Assembly (NCBI GenBank): GCA_025765595.1
Contig: JAIVFH010000283.1
Coordinates: 1-33,144 of the forward strand
DNA from: Obelidium mucronatum
Taxonomy: Eukaryota > Chytridiomycota > Chytridiomycetes > Chytridiales > Chytriomycetaceae
Reading direction: 5' to 3'
DNA length: 33,144 bases
Shown: in pieces, positions 29,220 through 33,144 of the stretch
How positions within the stretch are numbered: position 1 is the stretch's first letter
How the letters are laid out: each line of letters starts with the position of its first letter
Notes under the pieces: model-generated
The model's input: the letters and a program-made list of their open reading frames with translations, nothing else
Told to the model about the DNA's origin: nothing
The model's database searches: none
Made by a program: the position numbers and the translations under genes

Positions 29220-30976
29220 AACAGTATCCGAGAAAGGCGGCATAGCATGCACTGCCAACCGACCAAGAACTCTTCCTGTACGCTTCTTTGAGAATCTCTA
29301 GTGACTGCGTGTCACGGGCAATAATATGTGGATCATGGACAGTATCTCGTTTAATCGGCAATCCACCAGTTCCCAGCAACACCTGCTTCAGAAACGGCGT
29401 TTCATAGCTTGAGTGAACTAAAATTGAAGAACCAGTTTTTCCCGCACGCCCAGTTCTTCCAATTCTGTGAATATCTTTTTGAAAAAAAAAGTGTGTGAAT
29501 AACATACAAAGATATAACTTGACAAAACTAACATTGCTCTAGATTTCTTGGCACACCCATCTGAATAACCAACGAAACATCTGGGTAATCCACTCCTCTC
29601 GCACTGACATCACTTGTGAATAGAATCCCGTTCCTACTGGCACGGAACCGATCACTAACTTTAACCCGCGTCCGATGGTCCATTTGAGAATGCAGCTCCA
29701 TCACATCCAAATCCGGTATTTGGTTGAAAACAAAAGACAGATGCGTAGTCACATGAGTTGTAGGAAAGAATACAATAATCTTGGGGAACGGCGTAGATTG
29801 ACGGTGAGACTTGATCAAGTGAAGCAACAACTGAGGTTGAAGCGAAAATGGACAGTGGATGTGTGTCTGCTTTGTGCTCAAGTGTGTTGGAACCTGGGAT
29901 TTCAATACGGTGTCAAGAGAAAGAGTTTTTTCATGACGAAGCGTGTCTGCAGCTAGGTGCTTCACTTGTGGCGAGAAAGTGGCAGAGAACATGAACGTTT
30001 GTCTTGTTGATGGAGGAGGTAGATTTTTCAAGATCGCGTCCATCGTGCTTTGGAATCCAAAATCCAGCAACAAGTCGGCTTCATCGTAGATGAGAACTTT
30101 GAGGCCTCTCATTCTCTTTTTCAATTTCGGTTCATTCAGAAGGACGTCAAGGAAACGGCCCGGAGTCGCTACAATCAAGTGGTATGGGGCATAGACAAAC
30201 TTTTTGATTTGTTTCGCGCGGTCTTCTCCTCCAACAAACATACACGCCTTGTACTTGTGCGCCGAGAGAATAGCCGTGGCTTCCGTTTTGATTTGAGCCG
30301 CCAGTTCACGCGACGGAGCCAAGACCACAATAGGAGTCATTGAATTAACGAATCCTTCTGGAGACTTCAGCACAGTTTCAATCGCAGCAACAATAAATGC
30401 CAAAGTCTTTCCAGTTCCCGTCTTTGAGCGAACCAGCAAATCAGACGCATACAGTTTTCGTTCCTGCTCTTGTCGCGCAATCAAATCCTCAGAATCAGAG
30501 GGCAGAGCCGCTTTTTTTGCTTCGATTCCGTTCAAATATTCTCTGATTTTCATTTCTCTTGATGAGTTTGAATCTTCCTTATCAAGCGACGGGAAGCCAG
30601 TTGTGACTTTCAATTCAAGCGATTTCATATCAAAGTTCGTTGCAATAGCTCCATCCTGAGTTGGAGGTGCAGTTGCTCCAAAGAGTACTGTCAGAACAGA
30701 GTCTTGTACCAGTGTCATTTGTTCGTATTTCAACGTCGAGGTTATTGCGTTGCGAGTTGTTTGAGAAATTAGAGAATAATCCGCCCATTTGTGGCCAGTA
30801 AGTTGTTGCTGTTGATGGAGTGGTTGGGTTCCTTCCAGTACTGAACTTTGAACTGGTTGAGCTATTGCTGGTTGGATATGGATTGGTTCTTTCGTTGCCT
30901 TCGTTATGGAGGATATACGGAGGGCCTGGGTCAGATTCGGGTTGGTCTTGGAGCCAATACACAACCTCTTGAGCAT
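28823..30976 (-). CDS. MSS116: Mss116-like mitochondrial DEAD-box RNA helicase
   Basis: Exons complement(28823..29142, 29223..29474, 29533..30976) join in phase to 671 residues, close to yeast Mss116 (664). Mss116 is an RNA chaperone for mitochondrial group I/II intron splicing and translation. The start ATG 30976 gives MLKRLCIGSKTNPNL, basic and free of acids as in a presequence. Motifs seen are a Q-motif-like MTLVQ, Walker A SKTGTGKT, PSRELAAQI, TPGRFLDV, DEAD (IYDEADLLLDFGF), SAT, HSQM, TSDVSARGVDYPDV and HRIGRTGRAGKTG. The C-terminal YRGLNPYMPLP and a basic Arg/Gly/Lys tail match the Mss116 subfamily. Intron 2 contains a 36-base A/T run. Other mitochondrial DEAD-box proteins are the main alternative. 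Confidence 0.85.
29181..29216 (+). repeat. 36-base poly(A) run in intron 2 of the MSS116-like gene
   Basis: Thirty-six consecutive A on the plus strand (poly-T in the transcript, upstream of the acceptor at 29143). Length is likely to be unreliable in sequencing. It is the longest of several A/T homopolymers in introns of this window. Confidence 0.9.
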
Positions 30977-31074
30977 TGGTTTCTTTCTTTTTTTTTTATC
31001 TGTATGTATAAACATAAACTCTTTATTATTCCAGCAACCAACACACAGAGACGATATTCTGTTCTGCGATGATG

Positions 31075-32469
31075 TCAATGGTATCCGAAGCCAAAATCTC
31101 TGCCAAAGTCTGCAATGACGTCAATTTGGAATATTTCAACCGTATCCACTTCAAGGGAAACCTTATTATCAGAAAGAGATGGAGGGCCTAATTCAAGAAA
31201 TTGAGAGGTCCATTCATTGTATACATCCGTATTCGAGACGCTCGCATGGCACTGGTTTTCCCCAAATTCAAGCATCAACCCAGACAATGATAGTCCCTGG
31301 TCCTTGATAGGGTATTCAAACGAAAATCTCCTTCCCTTGGTAAACGAATGAACCGTTGGCTTATTGGTTTCAGTGAGAGAGAATAAACAAGTATTCATCG
31401 GGGCCACTCCAGCATCCAAATTCTTCGGATTACCACCAATATAAGCGCCAAATATTCTTCCACATTTTGTTTTGAGTATAAATACAATGCTTTTCTTTCC
31501 ACTGCACGTGTTTTGGAATTTGGACAATGAGAAATTGATATTCATCCGAAGGAGGAGAACGGGGGGATTCAAAAGGGGTTTTCTGAAGCTTCTGAATATA
31601 GCATTAAATACTCGTTGCGAATCCAGACTTGACAGAATGGGAGTTTGTTCGTGTTGAAAGACTGATTTACTTGGAAAGAAATGTCGATAAATCACCCCCC
31701 GCAGCCCATCTTCAAATATTCCCAGATAGGGCTCTACAAGGGTATTATATAGCTCCTTCTTCAGGTCAAATAAGCCGACTATGGGGATGAGATGCTCAGT
31801 CTCAGCTTGCACCCAAGTCATATCCCATCCCACCACCCCTCCTGTAACCGAGAGATCATCGAATCCTTGCCGCGCTTTTAACCAACTTATCAAGAGCTCC
31901 CAGCGCTGTTTCGCATCAAATTCATGAAACGAGAGTGTTTCAGCCATAATATCGGGGCTCATTTCTTTCAGGCATTGCTTTCCAGAGCTGATAGCAGTTG
32001 ACAGATCGATACTCGCTGAAAACAAGGCAGTTCCTTGGCCTTTGATATAGTTTAAATGTCCGCATAATGTGAATGCATCAAATGCGTTGATGGGAGAGAT
32101 ACAGTTTCTGGTAAAGTAAGACAGGCACTGGTCTTTAAGAGACTCAAGAAGTATTTGATCGGCAAAAAGAGCCGTCTCTTCTGCGAGAATCGCGGGTACT
32201 TCTGTTGTACCAGTGTAAATGAACCCAAGGATAATGTTCATCACTTGGAGCTCAATATCAGGATGGGTTAACACAGCCCTCAGTTTGACAGCTGGATCGA
32301 TATCAAGTCCCTGTTTTGGTACAGGGTTCTTCCATCTCACTGAGAGGGCTTGCTTGTAATATGCACAGTTTGCGGCAAGGATGGCAGCGTGGGCATAGAC
32401 TGGCGTCTTGGCTGGACCGACTACGAGCAAGACATCGGCAAATGCTTTTATCGGCTCTGATCGCGTCAT
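31075..32469 (-). CDS. BTB/POZ and TLDc domain protein
   Basis: A single exon of 464 residues. An N-terminal BTB fold is evident: FADVLLVVGPAKTPVYAHAA, ILAANCAYYKQAL, then IILGFIYTGTTEVP. A BACK-like helical region follows (around residues 130-220). The C-terminal third is TLDc-like (SFSKF-type start replaced by FSLSKFQNTCSGK, VFILKTKCGRIFGAYIGG, FSLTETNK). BTB-TLDc proteins are abundant in early-diverging fungi; BTB domains often recruit Cul3 and TLDc domains can bind V-ATPase, but the role here is unknown. The ATG at 32469 is 78 bp from the divergent D2HGDH-like start at 32548, implying a shared promoter. The stop codon at 31075-31077 lies ~100 bp from the MSS116-like start. Confidence 0.8.
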   Translation of the reverse strand: MTRSEPIKAFADVLLVVGPAKTPVYAHAAILAANCAYYKQALSVRWKNPVPKQGLDIDPAVKLRAVLTHPDIELQVMNIILGFIYTGTTEVPAILAEETALFADQILLESLKDQCLSYFTRNCISPINAFDAFTLCGHLNYIKGQGTALFSASIDLSTAISSGKQCLKEMSPDIMAETLSFHEFDAKQRWELLISWLKARQGFDDLSVTGGVVGWDMTWVQAETEHLIPIVGLFDLKKELYNTLVEPYLGIFEDGLRGVIYRHFFPSKSVFQHEQTPILSSLDSQRVFNAIFRSFRKPLLNPPVLLLRMNINFSLSKFQNTCSGKKSIVFILKTKCGRIFGAYIGGNPKNLDAGVAPMNTCLFSLTETNKPTVHSFTKGRRFSFEYPIKDQGLSLSGLMLEFGENQCHASVSNTDVYNEWTSQFLELGPPSLSDNKVSLEVDTVEIFQIDVIADFGRDFGFGYH

Positions 32470-32547
32470 TTGCTGGAGAAACAGATTCGGCTGACACCGT
32501 GAAAGTTCGATGCGCCAGCATTTTGCACAATAGATAACAGAATCGAA
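32470..32547. promoter_or_regulatory. Short bidirectional promoter region
   Basis: Only 78 bp separate the start codons of the divergent BTB-TLDc and D2HGDH-like genes, so both core promoters must lie here or within the genes. I see no TATA box. The role is inferred from layout alone. Confidence 0.4.
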
Positions 32548-33144
32548 ATGGCGTCACTGCTCCGCCATCGCTTGCTGCGGGCCGCTGGCGCGCTGCGCAT
32601 TGTCGCATCGCAGCCGGCCTCTGCTCGAAGAATTGTCCGTGTGTGTGTGTCGTCTGTTGGCGCTGCTTCTTCAGTGCGCTCTTTTGCCTCCGCTGCGGCA
32701 ATTGCGCTGACGGCCGAACAAGCTCGGACTCGAGCGAAACAGCAGCTTTGGCGAAACTCACCCAATGCGGGACATTGATGCGTTCAGGGGCCGATTCTGA
32801 AGGAACGCGGGGCGGGCTGAGTGTTTTGACGGGACGAGGGCGGACGTGGAGGGCCGTTCAACGAGGTACCGCATTCAATCACTCTTTGCTTCTGCTAGAG
32901 TAGAGAACGGCTTCTTACAGCGATCTTCTAGGACTGGATGCGGCAAATACCGTGGTCAAATCGAAAGCTTGTGCTGAAAGCCAAAGACTACACAACAAGT
33001 CTCGGAAATCATGAAGTATGCCAATGAACGCCGTCTTGCTGTAGTGGACGCCAGGGGTGGAAAACACTGGTCTTGGTTTTCGGTGGAAGTGGTGCCCGTG
33101 GTTTTGATTGAGATTGTTCTTTCCACAAGCAACATGAACGCGAT
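32548..33144 (+). CDS. D2HGDH: D-2-hydroxyglutarate dehydrogenase, 5' part, frame badly interrupted
   Basis: The first ~60 codons are a mitochondrial presequence (MASLLRHRLLRAAGALRIV..., many Arg/Ala/Ser, FASAAAIALTAEQ). FAD-dependent D-2-hydroxyglutarate/D-lactate dehydrogenases oxidise the D-2-hydroxyacid and feed electrons to the respiratory chain. Downstream, short stretches in changing frames match the family in the right order: LKERGA, DWMR, KLVLK, MKYANERRLAVV, NTGL-like, and IVLSTSNMN at the window edge. To read through, many single bases must be dropped, mostly duplicates of a neighbour (AAA for AA, GG for G). An intron near 32862-32922 is likely. The pattern is that of insertion-type sequencing errors rather than gene decay. 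The gene runs off the window. A D-lactate dehydrogenase (Dld1 type) is the alternative. Confidence 0.7.

Overview
The window looks like nuclear DNA of a zoosporic (chytrid-type) fungus. The reasons are mostly short introns of roughly 45-100 nt with GT-AG (once GC-AG) ends, fungal mitochondrial proteins (Pam17, a Mrp2-type uS14m, an Mss116-type helicase), a PDI ending in KDEL, a TmcB/TmcC-like multi-pass protein of the kind found in chytrids and amoebae, and many long A/T runs. No database search was possible, so the lineage is an inference.

Layout. 56-689 (-): RNA polymerase I subunit RPA43. 702-7183: a complete CMC-type (CACTA/Plavaka-like) DNA transposon with CACAG termini, inserted 12 bp upstream of the RPA43 ATG. 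It carries a zinc-finger transposase (+) and a five-exon accessory gene (-) that start head to head. 7459-8304 (+): PAM17, with an in-frame TAA. 8364-10346 (-): ABCG half transporter. 10547-13815 (-): HLTF/Rad5-type HIRAN-SNF2-RING ATPase. 13907-14810 (-): a seven-TM protein. 14862-14933 (-): tRNA-His(GTG). 15127-17815 (+): SH3 plus RA-like domain protein whose third exon is preceded by a 307-nt intron packed with GC-rich hairpins. 18014-18772 (-): the 3' half only of an ER protein disulfide isomerase.

18864-23870 is the most unusual part: a 5.0-kb element with 402-bp terminal inverted repeats of equal length and apparently identical sequence. It holds two convergent intronless genes: a DUF6589-like putative transposase and a RecQ-type helicase. 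The helicase ATG begins on the last base of its terminal repeat, so the repeats must supply its 5' leader and probably both promoters. The element sits between a PDI gene without its 5' exons and a TmcB-like gene (23924-28166, -) without its 3' end. That suggests ectopic recombination between element copies, or an assembly join through them.

28324-28754 (+): mitochondrial ribosomal protein uS14m (MRP2). 28823-30976 (-): Mss116-like DEAD-box helicase. 31075-32469 (-): BTB-TLDc protein. 32548-33144 (+): start of a mitochondrial D-2-hydroxyglutarate dehydrogenase whose sequence is full of single-base insertions, so the last ~400 bp look like low-quality sequence. This also makes single-base frameshifts elsewhere in the window (ABCG, HLTF) suspect.

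The host genes are housekeeping genes with no operon-like logic. The working units are the two transposable elements, each pairing a transposase-like gene with a partner protein.
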